A stretch of 64,000 nucleotides of DNA, taken from positions 1-64,000 of the forward strand of contig CALJHC010000020.1 of the NCBI GenBank assembly GCA_938075415.1, in the 5' to 3' direction. Shown in pieces: positions 28,587 to 38,472 of the stretch (positions are counted from its first letter, which is position 1; each line of letters begins with the position of its first letter). The stretch comes from an uncultured Rubripirellula sp. (GTDB lineage: Bacteria; Planctomycetota; Planctomycetia; Pirellulales; Pirellulaceae). The translations under genes were made by a program, and so were the position numbers. A model generated the notes under the pieces. That model searched no databases. It was not told the origin of the DNA and worked only from the letters and a program-made list of their open reading frames with translations.

Positions 28587-28704
28587 GAATGACCTACTTG
28601 ATTGAAAATGAGAGGACCTGTAAATCAAGACCTTTGTTTCTCTGATGAGATGATCATTCGAGTGAGGCAGTTTGACCTCTGATCGGACTCCGGATTTTGT
28701 ACTC

Positions 28705-28741
28705 TATTCTAATGTTCTTTCTTCTTGTTCTAAAATAGAAT
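28705..28741. promoter_or_regulatory. Candidate operator between divergent genes
   Basis: TTCTA-AAA-TAGAA (28728–28740) is a perfect short palindrome, and ATTCTA at 28706–28711 pairs with TAGAAT at 28736–28741. It lies between the lactonase and ABM genes, about 40 bases before the latter. A regulator site is possible; AT-rich chance is not excluded. Confidence 0.25.
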
Positions 28742-28781
28742 TTCTATCCCAAAATTTCGTCACTTCAAGAGTGTTCTTTCC

Positions 28782-29153
28782 ATGTCTATTAACCAAATCA
28801 ATATCTTTTACGAATTGACGATCGCTCCCGGAAAGGCCTCCGAAGTCAGGCGTCTCGCCAAAGAGATGGTTGCGTCTAATCTGGCAGGGGAGCCCGGTAC
28901 ATTGGTCTATAATGTGTACATAAACTGCGATGAAAGCTTGCTCACTTTTTGGGAAACGCACGCTGACAGCCAGGCTTCATTGCATCATGGCGATCGTTTT
29001 GCGAACGGGACTTACGTTGCACAGATGATGACCTGCACCGAGGGGGCGCGACTATGTCTGTACGGCAACGTGTCCGAAGAACTCAAGCAATGGGTGACGG
29101 ACAATGGATTTCAAGTGGAATACCATGAACGGATTGACGGTTTTGTTCGATAG
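28782..29153 (+). CDS. ABM-domain protein (putative antibiotic biosynthesis/quinol monooxygenase)
   Basis: This 123-residue protein has no signal peptide. It fits a single ABM ferredoxin-like domain: NQINIFYELTIAPGKASEV, the helix VRRLAKEMVASNLAGEPGT, then LVYNVYINCDESLLTFWETH and a helix with HHGDRFANGTYVAQM. Relatives oxidise quinols or act as small stress-linked enzymes, usually as homodimers. It is divergently placed against an SMP-30 lactonase, which suggests shared control in sugar-acid or quinone metabolism; that link is inference. The paralogue at 13223–13702 is exported, whereas this one seems cytoplasmic. Confidence 0.8.
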   Translation: MSINQINIFYELTIAPGKASEVRRLAKEMVASNLAGEPGTLVYNVYINCDESLLTFWETHADSQASLHHGDRFANGTYVAQMMTCTEGARLCLYGNVSEELKQWVTDNGFQVEYHERIDGFVR

Positions 29154-29377
29154 TTTTCAACAAGAACTCGTTGCCGCGATTCGGTCGGACTGAAGTAAGG
29201 TCAACTGCACAGCTAGTGTCTCTAAAAGCGTCACCAAGCCGATGGAATTTGGAAGGATTCACCTTCGAATCATGGGATTCAATGTAAACAGTGGTGGGGT
29301 AAGGCCAGCTTTGCAATGCTGTGAAATTGGAAAATCCTCATGCGAGAAATTACGACGCTGTCCCTGGAATCTGAATT

Positions 29378-31252
29378 TCAAAGTGGTAGATAGCAGACGG
29401 TGTTCGAAAGAAGGATTGTGATAAAAATGAAGCACATCGTAATCGGTCCCAGCCAATTACTTCCCGTCATTCGAAAGAAATGGATGTGGTAGATCGGAAG
29501 GATGAACATCATCGGCACGACAGCGAACAGCAAGTTCACGTACAGCCAATCATCCGTCCAAAAAACGGTGCCGGTAGCCACAAAGCTCGAATATTGAATG
29601 ACTTGGATAAGAGCCAAGCCCATTGTGTTGGCCAAAGCAGCCAAGAGCGTGCTTTTCCATGGAACGCTCTTCTCAAAACGCATCGCAGAGTTCACACGAA
29701 GCGAGTTTGAAAAGAAAAAAATGAAGAACAATGGTGCGTACATCGCCAACAACGTGAGGGTTGCTGGTTGAAAGGTTCGCACTCCAAGAAATACAAATCG
29801 ATAGTCGACGTGAAAAAAGTAGTAAACCGAAAACAGAAGCATGAAATAAGCAATTGCGATCAAGGCGGCCAACAAAATCGATTTCATGAATAAATGGAAT
29901 GATATACGAACACCCCAATTTTCAGACCGTGCCCCATTTTTTCGACCAAACAACAGATAGGTCCCTGCAAACAAAAGAATTCCGACGGAACCATTGAGGA
30001 CGGCCCAAAGCATGACGGCGTTATTCATGCGTTGCGGGAAAAACCATGTCTGATTGCGATTGTGCGCATCCTCAAATAGTAGTTGTGAAAGATTACAGAT
30101 TGGAAGATAGGTGAAACATGCAAGCAGCGATGAGAACACAAATAGTCCCCAAAATAGAGGTCGACCTAACCCGGTTGGTCGGGGCAATGCCGGCGGAATA
30201 GGTTGCTTGATTTCGTGAAAAAAAGGCAAACACATCAACACTTGGGCGAGCGGCACAATCGCAATAAAAGCCGCCACAAGCGAAAGCAGAGTAAGTAGTT
30301 CCTTCCAATGCCAAACTTGGTCGTGACCGGTGAATTCACTTTGCAGGCCGAAAACGTGATCAAAGTAGTCGATCTGATTTTTGGTTGCTCTTTGATCATA
30401 AGGCTGAAAGGGATGCAGCGTTGGTTCATTGTGGACCACTCGTAATGTTCGCTTCTTGGCGTCACCGTAGTATTTTCCTAACTCAACCCTGTCGATCACT
30501 TCAACGTCGTTCGAGGAAAGCACCATTCGGATGGCCTCCGGAGCAGTGCGCATATCTCCATTGCCGAGTTCATTGCGAAACGCGCCCTCGTCGTAAAGGG
30601 CGTAACTCATGCCAATATTACTATCGACTTCTTTTAGTACCTTTTTTGTCATCGTTAGTACGTAGCCCGACACAAAAACCGAATGCAATCGGCTCGGTTT
30701 CTTCGAACTTCTAGCTTCTTTGCCAAAGTAGTTAGCCGCACGAAGCGCAGCGTTGCCACCGGCGGAGTGTCCCGCAACTGCAATACGGTTTTTGTCGATG
30801 TAATTCAGGTTGCTGGTGGCGGAGGCATAGTCAACAACGGCGAAAGCACCATAGCCCTGTGTTGTCGCGGCTCGGCGACTACTCGATGAGCTGGAATTGC
30901 CCTGTGCATAAGGGTCGATCGCAATCACGACAACTCCACGTCTGGACAATTCGATCGAAATGTTGGACAGCGTCTCCTTTGATCGCTGAAAACCCGGAAC
31001 TATGACGACAAGCGGCGCAGGTTGCTCTTGAGTTGCGCTACGTGGCTTGAACAGATCCGCTGTCAGCCATTGGCCATCTTGGGTTGGGAAGGTAATGGAA
31101 CGGACATCCACGGTTCCGCCTGATGTCTGTATCCAAGACGCTCCCCAGCTGGCGAGAGCCACAACAGCCATGCAGAAAAAGAGTAAACGGAAACTGAGGC
31201 GACAAGATAATGTTTGATATTTGGTATCCACCAAGGGGAACGCACATTTCAT
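29378..31252 (-). CDS. Membrane-anchored alpha/beta hydrolase with polytopic C-terminal half
   Basis: Translation probably starts at the ATG at 31252, giving 624 residues. A first membrane helix (FRLLFFCMAVVALASWGA) precedes an alpha/beta hydrolase domain at about residues 45–310. That domain has the strand PLVVIVPGFQRSKETLSN, the nucleophile elbow G-H-S163-A-G-G and a Ser-run loop near residue 120. The late His may be HVFGLQSEFTGHDQVWHW. The second half (about 330–620) holds roughly eight hydrophobic helices (SLVAAFIAIVPLAQVLMCL, ILLAALIAIAYFMLLFSVYY). The hydrolase should face the periplasm and act on an ester or peptide; its substrate is unknown. Such hydrolase-plus-polytopic architectures are uncommon but known. 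Confidence 0.8.
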   Translation of the reverse strand: MKCAFPLVDTKYQTLSCRLSFRLLFFCMAVVALASWGASWIQTSGGTVDVRSITFPTQDGQWLTADLFKPRSATQEQPAPLVVIVPGFQRSKETLSNISIELSRRGVVVIAIDPYAQGNSSSSSSRRAATTQGYGAFAVVDYASATSNLNYIDKNRIAVAGHSAGGNAALRAANYFGKEARSSKKPSRLHSVFVSGYVLTMTKKVLKEVDSNIGMSYALYDEGAFRNELGNGDMRTAPEAIRMVLSSNDVEVIDRVELGKYYGDAKKRTLRVVHNEPTLHPFQPYDQRATKNQIDYFDHVFGLQSEFTGHDQVWHWKELLTLLSLVAAFIAIVPLAQVLMCLPFFHEIKQPIPPALPRPTGLGRPLFWGLFVFSSLLACFTYLPICNLSQLLFEDAHNRNQTWFFPQRMNNAVMLWAVLNGSVGILLFAGTYLLFGRKNGARSENWGVRISFHLFMKSILLAALIAIAYFMLLFSVYYFFHVDYRFVFLGVRTFQPATLTLLAMYAPLFFIFFFSNSLRVNSAMRFEKSVPWKSTLLAALANTMGLALIQVIQYSSFVATGTVFWTDDWLYVNLLFAVVPMMFILPIYHIHFFRMTGSNWLGPITMCFIFITILLSNTVCYLPL

Positions 31253-32098
31253 TCTGGAAAACCTAGCCGATTCGAACATGTGATGAAATTTCTACTCTTA
31301 AGAAATCGCCCTTTCGTTTCGACATCGACTAAGTCGGCACTCAGGTGTTTGAGTCGTTCGTTGTTGGGCAAAGCCAGATTTTGAGTCATTCTTAGTCGCT
31401 TCATCTTATGAATTTTCCGGAGCATCGCCGCCACCGCTGTTCAGGGTATGATCTCCACCATTGAAGTTCTTCTTAGTCGATCAAAGAACTTTTGAAGTGG
31501 CTGGCGAAGGCGAAATTGGGTGCTGATTCATTTGATCACTGAAGATGTTTTTGTGTTTATAGCAATCAACTGAATGCTCACAACTTGTTCGATCAAATAA
31601 TCATTATGCAGAGGATCAATAGCAGCACCCGTTGATTAGGGAGTTGCCGTCTGGTGATTCAGGGATCCTTGCTGAGAAACCAAAGTTGTTAGCTTGGTCT
31701 TCATTAGAAGAATGAGACAGTAAAGCCGACGGCCAGCACTTCTAACGCTTGATTGAAAAATTGCTCAATCACACCTCACTAGTACTTGGGTGCTCACCGA
31801 GAGAATCAGTTTGCAATCTAATTTGATTGGTCGATTGGGCCGAGACCTAAAAGAGAAACGTCAGTGCCGGTCGGAATCTAAATAACGCATGATTTTGCTG
31901 GGTTGAGTTCTGCAGCGGCAATCTTGATTTCATTCGATCTGAATTGCCCGAGTGTTAGACGCAAAGTCATCAAATTTGTGGATGAAATCGCAGGATTCTG
32001 TTGATTTGTTAGTGTGCTGCAGATGACAATATTCAAAGATCGAATTAGCGACTTCATTTTTAACTCGCGTTTCCCTCATTCACGGACTGCGTTTCGAA
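31253..32098. other. 850-base divergent intergenic region
   Basis: No gene is supported. A small hairpin (TGATTGA at 31750–31756 pairing with TCAATCA at 31765–31771) is present. The promoter of the five-gene forward operon should lie near the right end and that of the hydrolase near the left end. Confidence 0.4.
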
Positions 32099-33442
32099 AT
32101 GCTGGAATTTGGACACTTCAAAACGAATACCTGTAACGGTATGGGTCGCCGTGGTTTTTTGAAAACGGCTGCTGCTGTGCCGGTGGCTTTGGGGGCTGGA
32201 TTACCAAGCTTGGCTCAGGCCGAAGCCGCACGCAAACGTGCCAAAGCCAAATCCGTTTTGCTGCTTTGGTTGTGGGGTGGACCCAGCCATATCGATATGG
32301 TCGACCCAAAACCCGATGCACCGATGGAATATCGCGGTCCATTCGGGACAATTCCGACGAAGACAACAGGAATGCGTTTTAGCGAATTGTTGCCGCGCAT
32401 GGCTGCTCGCAGCGACAAATACAGTGTGATTCGATCGATGGTTACGTCCAATGGTGGCCATCCCGGCGCCGGAACCGTCGGCTTGACCGGCTATGAAGAA
32501 AATGCGGGTCCGATTCAACCAAACTTCGGTTCCATTGTTGCGAAGCATCGCGGTCAAACCGATGCATTACCACCTTTTTTTTATGTCGGTCGCGGTATCC
32601 CCAGGGATCTTCCCCGTCGAATTGAAGGCTACGGGGGCGGCACGCTTGGCAAGGCGTACGACCCTTTCCTGGTTAGTTGTAGTGAACTTGGGTCAGTAGG
32701 AATCCCAACCCTCAAGATGATGCCGGGGATGACACCAAATCGAATCACTGATCGCAAGCAGTTGCTGGCCCAGTTAGATCAATCTCAGCGAACGCTGGAC
32801 AATGCGAAAATTCGTGACTGGAATCGATCGCACCAAACCGCTTACGGATTATTAACGGATCCCGCGGCACGGCAAGCGTTTGATTTGACTGCAGAATCAC
32901 AGAAAACGCGTGAGGCCTACGGACAGACCACCTTTGGCCAAAGTTGTCTGCTAGCGAGACGTTTGGTTGAAGCTCAAGTGCCTTACATCCAAGTGAACTG
33001 GAGCGAATACGTCGAGACTTTCACACCCAACGGTGATTTTGGTTGGGACACGCACATTTATAATTTTGAACTGCTGCAAGATCGCCATTGTCCCATCTTC
33101 GACCGAGCATACAGTGCCCTTCTGGATGATTTGTATGATCGCGGGTTGATGGAGGACACACTCGTTATCGCCATGGGCGAATTTGGGCGGACGCCGCACA
33201 TTAGTAATCGTGCTGCCCGTGAACATTGGCAGCATTGTTATTTCTCGATTTGGGCGGGTGCGGGTATCCAGCCCGGTCGTTGTATTGGTGAAAGTGACGC
33301 CAAAGCCGAGCATCCTGTTACGCGACCGATCACTCCTTTGATGGCTGGTACAACCATCAGTGAATTGTGTGGAGTCGGGGCACGTGAGCGAGCTGAGATG
33401 AAAGTCCTCGACGGCGGCAGCCTGATTCATGAGTTGATGTAG
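32099..33442 (+). CDS. DUF1501 Tat-exported protein, first gene of a five-gene operon
   Basis: The 447-residue protein has a twin-arginine signal (MGRRGFLKTAAAVPVALGAG) starting 14 residues after the chosen ATG; the ATG at 32141 is the alternative start. DUF1501 landmarks are LLWLWGGPSHIDMVDPKPD, VIRSMVTSNGGHPGAG, QSCLLARRLVEAQVPYIQV, NGDFGWDTHIYNFEL, VIAMGEFGRTPHIS and ITPLMAGTTISELCGV. This DUF1501 subtype normally lies beside DUF1549/DUF1553 genes, and one is found here three genes downstream. The function of the pair is unknown; the fold suggests a metal-dependent sulfatase/phosphatase relative. The next gene starts 8 bases after its stop. Confidence 0.9.
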   Translation: MLEFGHFKTNTCNGMGRRGFLKTAAAVPVALGAGLPSLAQAEAARKRAKAKSVLLLWLWGGPSHIDMVDPKPDAPMEYRGPFGTIPTKTTGMRFSELLPRMAARSDKYSVIRSMVTSNGGHPGAGTVGLTGYEENAGPIQPNFGSIVAKHRGQTDALPPFFYVGRGIPRDLPRRIEGYGGGTLGKAYDPFLVSCSELGSVGIPTLKMMPGMTPNRITDRKQLLAQLDQSQRTLDNAKIRDWNRSHQTAYGLLTDPAARQAFDLTAESQKTREAYGQTTFGQSCLLARRLVEAQVPYIQVNWSEYVETFTPNGDFGWDTHIYNFELLQDRHCPIFDRAYSALLDDLYDRGLMEDTLVIAMGEFGRTPHISNRAAREHWQHCYFSIWAGAGIQPGRCIGESDAKAEHPVTRPITPLMAGTTISELCGVGARERAEMKVLDGGSLIHELM

Positions 33443-33450
33443 GAGACCCC

Positions 33451-34317
33451 ATGCACCATCCAGCTTTCGGAAGTATTTTTCTCGCACTCACAGCAACCAC
33501 CTTCACCCTAGCGGCTGAGGTGGAACGTTTGACCGATGATGGTTCACTAAAACGGGATCCGCGTTTTATCAGTGAAGAAAAGGTTGTTTACTGTTATGAC
33601 GAAACGCCGGATCTGATCCGCATGATGCAAGTTACAATCGGCGAGCTGGCAGCAACACCGGTTCATGATGACGCCGGTAATAAACACCAACTGGAACCCA
33701 GTTTCTCACCCGACACCCGATATGTCGCGTTCACTGAGTGCACCGGTAATCTAACGGCGCGTCTGGTGATTCGCGATAAGCAGCAAAACAAAGACGTTTA
33801 CATCACTCACTCGGGTCGCGGCGGAACACGAAGTCCGTGTTTCTCACCGTCAAGTGATTTGGTGGTCTATGCTTTTGCTGAAACCGGACCTCAGCACTTG
33901 TGGTCCGTCAAGCCTGACGGCAGTGAAAAGAAGCAACTTAATCAGTCGCAAGGTATCAGCAATTGGCCCACGTTTACACCGGACGGTCAACGAATTGTCT
34001 TCAGTAATTCCCAGGAAAACAATTACGAGATTTACTCGATGAATCTCGACGGCAGTAACGAAAAGCGTTTGACCCAAAATTCACTGATGGACATTCGGCC
34101 CGCGGTTTCACCGGATGGTAAACGTATCGCGTTTACGAGCACTCGCGATGGCAATTATGACATCTATGTGATGAACATCGATGGTACCGACGTCAAGCGT
34201 GTCACTGATGGCGAAGAACGAGATGACTACCCGACTTGGCACCCTGATTCGAAACGTGTTGTGTTCGTTGGAGAACAGGCGGGAAGGTTTGATTTGTACA
34301 TGGCGACCGTTCCATGA
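33451..34317 (+). CDS. TolB-like (PD40) beta-propeller protein
   Basis: This 288-residue secreted propeller has a short signal peptide (about residues 1–20, FLALTATTFTLAA). It is built of WD40-like PD40 repeats: EPSFSPDTRYVAFTE, SPCFSPSSDLVVYAF, WPTFTPDGQRIVFSNSQEN, RPAVSPDGKRIAFTSTRDG and YPTWHPDSKRVVFVGEQAG. These repeats typify TolB and related periplasmic proteins that bind peptides or partner proteins. It is too small for full TolB and lacks the TolB N-terminal domain. It may be a scaffold for the other operon products. It overlaps the following gene by an ATGA junction. Confidence 0.85.
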   Translation: MHHPAFGSIFLALTATTFTLAAEVERLTDDGSLKRDPRFISEEKVVYCYDETPDLIRMMQVTIGELAATPVHDDAGNKHQLEPSFSPDTRYVAFTECTGNLTARLVIRDKQQNKDVYITHSGRGGTRSPCFSPSSDLVVYAFAETGPQHLWSVKPDGSEKKQLNQSQGISNWPTFTPDGQRIVFSNSQENNYEIYSMNLDGSNEKRLTQNSLMDIRPAVSPDGKRIAFTSTRDGNYDIYVMNIDGTDVKRVTDGEERDDYPTWHPDSKRVVFVGEQAGRFDLYMATVP

Positions 34318-35996
34318 TTCATCACCATCCGAAAATGTATCAATGGTTGTCAGCTGTCATCTTGTGCGCTGCAAACGTTGCCAACGCCGTAGAAATTAGA
34401 TTTGCTGATCGAGTTTCTCTGCATCCCAGTCAACCGACCGAGGTGGTGTTGACCGGTGACAAGCTGCGTGGTGAAGACGGTGCGGTTGCGCAGCTGTGGA
34501 CTAGCTTTCCAGCAACAGTCGATCTAGTCGATGGGGATAGCAAAGACCGAAATGTTGTCCGCTACCGAATCACACCCAGCCGGCCAATTGGCGGTATCGT
34601 TGCCATACGCGCTTACGACAACCAATCCATCTCGCAGGCGATGTTGTTCAGCGTCGAAAGTTTGCCCAGTCAAGGCTTACCTGCACCGGCTGATCTGCCC
34701 ATCAAGTTGCCCGCTGTTTTTGATTGCAGCAGCGAAGGTCTTGGTGATCGAAGCATTGCGTTTGAGTGTGCCAAAGGTCAGCAATTTATTGCCGAAATTG
34801 TCGGTGCACGTATTGGAAGCGAAGTCGACGGTTTGTTGATCCTGCGTGATCATAATCAGAAAGAGCTTGCTTACGTCGATGATCATGCCGTAACCGGAAG
34901 CGATCCCATTCTGAAGTGGACGGCGCAATACCAAGGCATTCACCACTTGGTCGTACGTGATGTGGAATACCGAGGTGGCCTGCGGATGCAAGTTCGCATT
35001 ACTGAGCAGGCGACAGCGGCAACCTGTTTTCCCAATGCGGTTCGATTGGGTGAGAGTCGAAGTGTCGAGCAATCGACGGTGGCTGATTCAGACGCTGACC
35101 CCAAACGCGCGGTCGCCACGGGTGTTGCATCATCCGGACTCACCTCTTTGAGAATCCCATCGGTCATTGCTTCGCTGGCGCAAACCGACTTGCCGATTTA
35201 CGTAGAACGAACAGCAGCCAAGAATGAGTCACCAGTTCCTTCGGTTTTCTGCGGACGTCTCGAAGAAGCCACGGAGTTTGATTCTGTTTTTATCAGCGTG
35301 TGTAAGGAGGACTGGGTGGTCATCGATTTTTTGCAACAGGACACACCCTTTGTTGGTGTTGTCCAGTTGCTTAAAGAAGGCCGAGAAATTGCAAAGCATC
35401 ACTTCGGCAGTGATCCCAATGGCCGTCTTCGGTATCAAGTCGTTGAAGATGGTGAATACGAAATACAAGTACGTGATGCACTTGGTCGATGCGGTCCCGG
35501 TTACGAGTACGCCATGTCGGTGCAAAATAAATGGATGCCTGCCATTTTGCGAGTCTCACGTGCCCGAAAAAATACAAAACACCGCAACGACATACTTCAC
35601 CGACAGATTTGGCATGCTCCTGAAACACTGCCGATTTTTGTACATTGTGATCGACGCGGCTACCAAGGCCCTTGCGGCATCAGTGCGTTCTTGGACGGGC
35701 AAGCATGCCAGGTTGAAGGCACGATCACGGAACAGCAAAACGAGAATGAAATTGAGATTCATTTGCCTGAATCGTTTAAGTCCACTAGCGAACCAACCGT
35801 TGCACATTTGCAGCTGTTTGGCAAGGCAACGGTTGACGGAGCTGTGATGAATATTCCGTTGAATTTACGTGACCATGTTAAACGGGACTTCGCCAAAATG
35901 ACAGTCTCGCCGTCGATTGTCAGTTCGCAAATTGCGGTGCTGATCAAGCCAGAAATAAAACCCATCGAGTCCCAAGCGAAGGAGGAGAAGAAGTGA
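34314..35996 (+). CDS. Secreted beta-rich protein with PPC-like segments
   Basis: The 560-residue protein starts at the ATG overlapping the preceding stop and has a signal segment (MYQWLSAVILCAANVANA). The chain is nearly all beta-strand: an N-terminal sandwich (VSLHPSQPTEVVLTGDKL), then a segment like the bacterial pre-peptidase C-terminal (PPC) domain near residues 130–230 (CAKGQQFIAEIVGARIGSEV, LILRDHNQKELAYVDD), and a second such segment near 330–400 (DGEYEIQVRDALGRCGPGYE). No catalytic motif is visible. Proteins of this layout recur next to DUF1549/DUF1553 genes in planctomycetes. A binding or structural role is plausible. Its stop overlaps the GTG of the next gene (GTGA). Confidence 0.7.
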   Translation: MIHHHPKMYQWLSAVILCAANVANAVEIRFADRVSLHPSQPTEVVLTGDKLRGEDGAVAQLWTSFPATVDLVDGDSKDRNVVRYRITPSRPIGGIVAIRAYDNQSISQAMLFSVESLPSQGLPAPADLPIKLPAVFDCSSEGLGDRSIAFECAKGQQFIAEIVGARIGSEVDGLLILRDHNQKELAYVDDHAVTGSDPILKWTAQYQGIHHLVVRDVEYRGGLRMQVRITEQATAATCFPNAVRLGESRSVEQSTVADSDADPKRAVATGVASSGLTSLRIPSVIASLAQTDLPIYVERTAAKNESPVPSVFCGRLEEATEFDSVFISVCKEDWVVIDFLQQDTPFVGVVQLLKEGREIAKHHFGSDPNGRLRYQVVEDGEYEIQVRDALGRCGPGYEYAMSVQNKWMPAILRVSRARKNTKHRNDILHRQIWHAPETLPIFVHCDRRGYQGPCGISAFLDGQACQVEGTITEQQNENEIEIHLPESFKSTSEPTVAHLQLFGKATVDGAVMNIPLNLRDHVKRDFAKMTVSPSIVSSQIAVLIKPEIKPIESQAKEEKK

Positions 35997-38470
35997 ATTG
36001 GATCGATCATCTCCTTTGTTATCTCAAGGAACCAATAGCTATCGTGCTTTTGCTGTTAACGGTAATGCCGTCAGTAACTCGAGCCGACGAGGATCGCCTT
36101 CAGTCAATTAGCGTTACTCCCGAGCAGTTCACCATTATCGGTAAACGCGAGCGACTTCAGCTTGTCATCACGGGTACAGCAATCGAGGGTCGGTTGATCG
36201 ACCTGACGCGGATTGCATCGGTGAACACGGATTCCGACCACATCGTTATTGAGAACGGTGTGATTACACCCAAATCAAATGGTGTCTCAAAGATTCAAAT
36301 CGAATATCAGGGACATGTGGCAAACGCAACGGTAACGACAAGATCCATGGACCAGCCGCAGGCGGTTTCGTTCGACTACCACGCCCTACCTGTTCTCGCC
36401 CAATCAGGTTGCAGTGGGGGATCCTGTCACGGATCACCGCATGGCAAAGCGGGTTTTCGTTTATCCCTTTTTGGCAGCGATCGCGAGTTGGATCGCATTT
36501 CCCTGACCCGTGAACTTTTTTCGCGACGGGTTAACTTGATCGAACCACAGAAAAGTCTGTTGCTGAAAAAGCCGGCGATGCAAATTGCTCACCAAGGCGG
36601 TAAGCGTTTTGGCACCGAAGACCTTCAGTATGAATTGTTGCGTGATTGGATAGCCGAAGGTGGCAAGACCATCCATGAAGGACCAGGGTGCGTCGGAATC
36701 GAAGTTTTTCCGCCAATCCGATTACTGAAATTTCCGCAAACAAACCAGCAACTTTCCGTCATCGCATCGTTTCAAGATGGCACGCGTCGAGATGTGACAC
36801 ACCTAGCTAAATACGAAGCCTCCGATCCGAAGGTTATGGAGGTCGACCAAACAGGCATGGTTCGGGGAATCACCCGGGGTGAATCCGCAGTAATTGTTCG
36901 TTATTTAAATTTTATTGAAACACCAATGGTGACCTTGGTCCGTGACATTGATGGATTTCAATGGAATGATCCTCCGGTTGCGAACCAAGTCGACCAATTG
37001 GTTTATGACAAGCTGAAAAGTCTCCAGTTTCTTCCCGCCCCTCAATGCGAAGACACGACCTTCATCCGACGAATCTATTTGGATGTGCTGGGGATATTGC
37101 CGACTCAAGAAGAACAGAAAATCTTCCATGAAGACAGTGCGGATGACAAACGAGATCGACTGATTGATGAATTGTTGGAACGCGAAGAATACGATAAGTT
37201 TTGGGCGCAGAAGTGGGGTGATCTGCTGCGTGTGTCCACAAAACTGATTAGCGCGCCTGACGTTTACAAGTTCAACCGATGGCTGCAGCGATGCATCGCA
37301 GAAAATAAACCCTACGACCAATTTGCACGTGAGATTCTGTTGGCTACCGGCAGCACACGACTCAACCCCGCGGGCAATTTTTATCGCAGTGCCGGGGATA
37401 CCAACGACGCGATGGAAACCACTGCTCAGGTTTTTTTGGGAACACGTATTCAGTGCGCGAAATGCCATAACCATCCATTCGAACGTTGGACGCAGGATAA
37501 TTACTACGGGCTGACAGCATTCTTTAATCGTTTGCAGCGCAGTAAGACGCAGAGGGAAAACGAAATTCTTTTGTGGTCGGCCAGTGAGGGTGAAGTGCAG
37601 CATCCGGTAACCAACACGGTGGCGGTGCCCTGGGTGCCTTCTGATGGGGAAATCGAAGTTGCGCAGCTGGATCGTCGTGAAGCTTTGGTCGAGTGGATGA
37701 CTTCGGCATCAAACCCGTTGTTTGCAAAGATTGAGGTCAACCGGATTTGGGCACAAGTAATGGGTCGCGGAGTTGTTGAACCGTTTGACGACTTTCGTGA
37801 TTCAAATCCGCCGGCTAATTCACCTTTGTTGGAGTATTTGGCCAGCGAATTTATTCAAAGTGGTTACGACCGAAAACGGCTTCTTCGCCTGATATTACGT
37901 AGCAACACTTACCAAACCTCTTCTAATTCCACTCGTTGGAACGAGGCTGATACCAAGTACTTTTCTCATTACAGCCCGCGGATGCTGACAGCGGAACAGC
38001 TTGTCGATGCTCTTGGTTTTGTGACGGGTAAACCAAAGCAGTTTTTTGGTGTGCCGGTCGGCACCAAAGCCACTTGGTTGCCGGCTCCTGATCTGCAACC
38101 GCATGACCGTGGCAAGATTGGCAATATCGAATTCTTGAAGGTGTTTGGACAACCCGAGCGACAAAGTGCTTGTGAGTGCGAACGGAGCGATGATATCAGT
38201 CTGGGCCAAGCGTTAGAAATGCTGAATGGGAAATTGGTCACCGAAATGATTTTTGACGAGTCGAATCACATCCACCGAGCTTTAAAAGACAACGTTGAAC
38301 CATCGCAGATCATTCGTGATTTCTACGTGCGGGCATTTTCAAGAGAGCCTACAGAATCCGAAGTGAAATTCCATTCTCAGTACATTGGTAATCATGGGAA
38401 TGCCAGCGAGGCATTGGAAGACATTTGCTGGGCAGTTCTCAACCACAACGAATTTTTGTTTCAACATTAA
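35993..38470 (+). CDS. DUF1549/DUF1553 cytochrome-like protein with Ig-like domains
   Basis: Translation starts at a GTG overlapping the previous stop (GTGA); the product is 825 residues with an N-terminal membrane/signal helix (EPIAIVLLLLTVMPSVTRA). An Ig-like beta domain precedes a heme-like site, C-S-G-G-S-C-H, at about residue 139; its spacing between the Cys residues is CxxxxCH rather than CxxCH. A second Ig-like (bacterial Ig2-type) segment lies near 245–310. DUF1549 spans about 330–520 (FIRRIYLDVLGILPTQEE, FWAQKWGDLLRVS, with CAKCHNHPFERW at about 488) and DUF1553 about 560–820 (NRIWAQVMGRGVVEPFDDF, ending AVLNHNEFLFQH). It is the central gene of this operon and its C-terminus is one base pair step (2 bases) from the next start. 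Confidence 0.88.
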   Translation: MNWIDHLLCYLKEPIAIVLLLLTVMPSVTRADEDRLQSISVTPEQFTIIGKRERLQLVITGTAIEGRLIDLTRIASVNTDSDHIVIENGVITPKSNGVSKIQIEYQGHVANATVTTRSMDQPQAVSFDYHALPVLAQSGCSGGSCHGSPHGKAGFRLSLFGSDRELDRISLTRELFSRRVNLIEPQKSLLLKKPAMQIAHQGGKRFGTEDLQYELLRDWIAEGGKTIHEGPGCVGIEVFPPIRLLKFPQTNQQLSVIASFQDGTRRDVTHLAKYEASDPKVMEVDQTGMVRGITRGESAVIVRYLNFIETPMVTLVRDIDGFQWNDPPVANQVDQLVYDKLKSLQFLPAPQCEDTTFIRRIYLDVLGILPTQEEQKIFHEDSADDKRDRLIDELLEREEYDKFWAQKWGDLLRVSTKLISAPDVYKFNRWLQRCIAENKPYDQFAREILLATGSTRLNPAGNFYRSAGDTNDAMETTAQVFLGTRIQCAKCHNHPFERWTQDNYYGLTAFFNRLQRSKTQRENEILLWSASEGEVQHPVTNTVAVPWVPSDGEIEVAQLDRREALVEWMTSASNPLFAKIEVNRIWAQVMGRGVVEPFDDFRDSNPPANSPLLEYLASEFIQSGYDRKRLLRLILRSNTYQTSSNSTRWNEADTKYFSHYSPRMLTAEQLVDALGFVTGKPKQFFGVPVGTKATWLPAPDLQPHDRGKIGNIEFLKVFGQPERQSACECERSDDISLGQALEMLNGKLVTEMIFDESNHIHRALKDNVEPSQIIRDFYVRAFSREPTESEVKFHSQYIGNHGNASEALEDICWAVLNHNEFLFQH

Positions 38471-38472
38471 CG

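Noticed and set aside
30885..30900. Ser run in the hydrolase as a possible frameshift or repeat error
   Set aside because: The frame continues cleanly on both sides and the run lies in an expected loop between strands.
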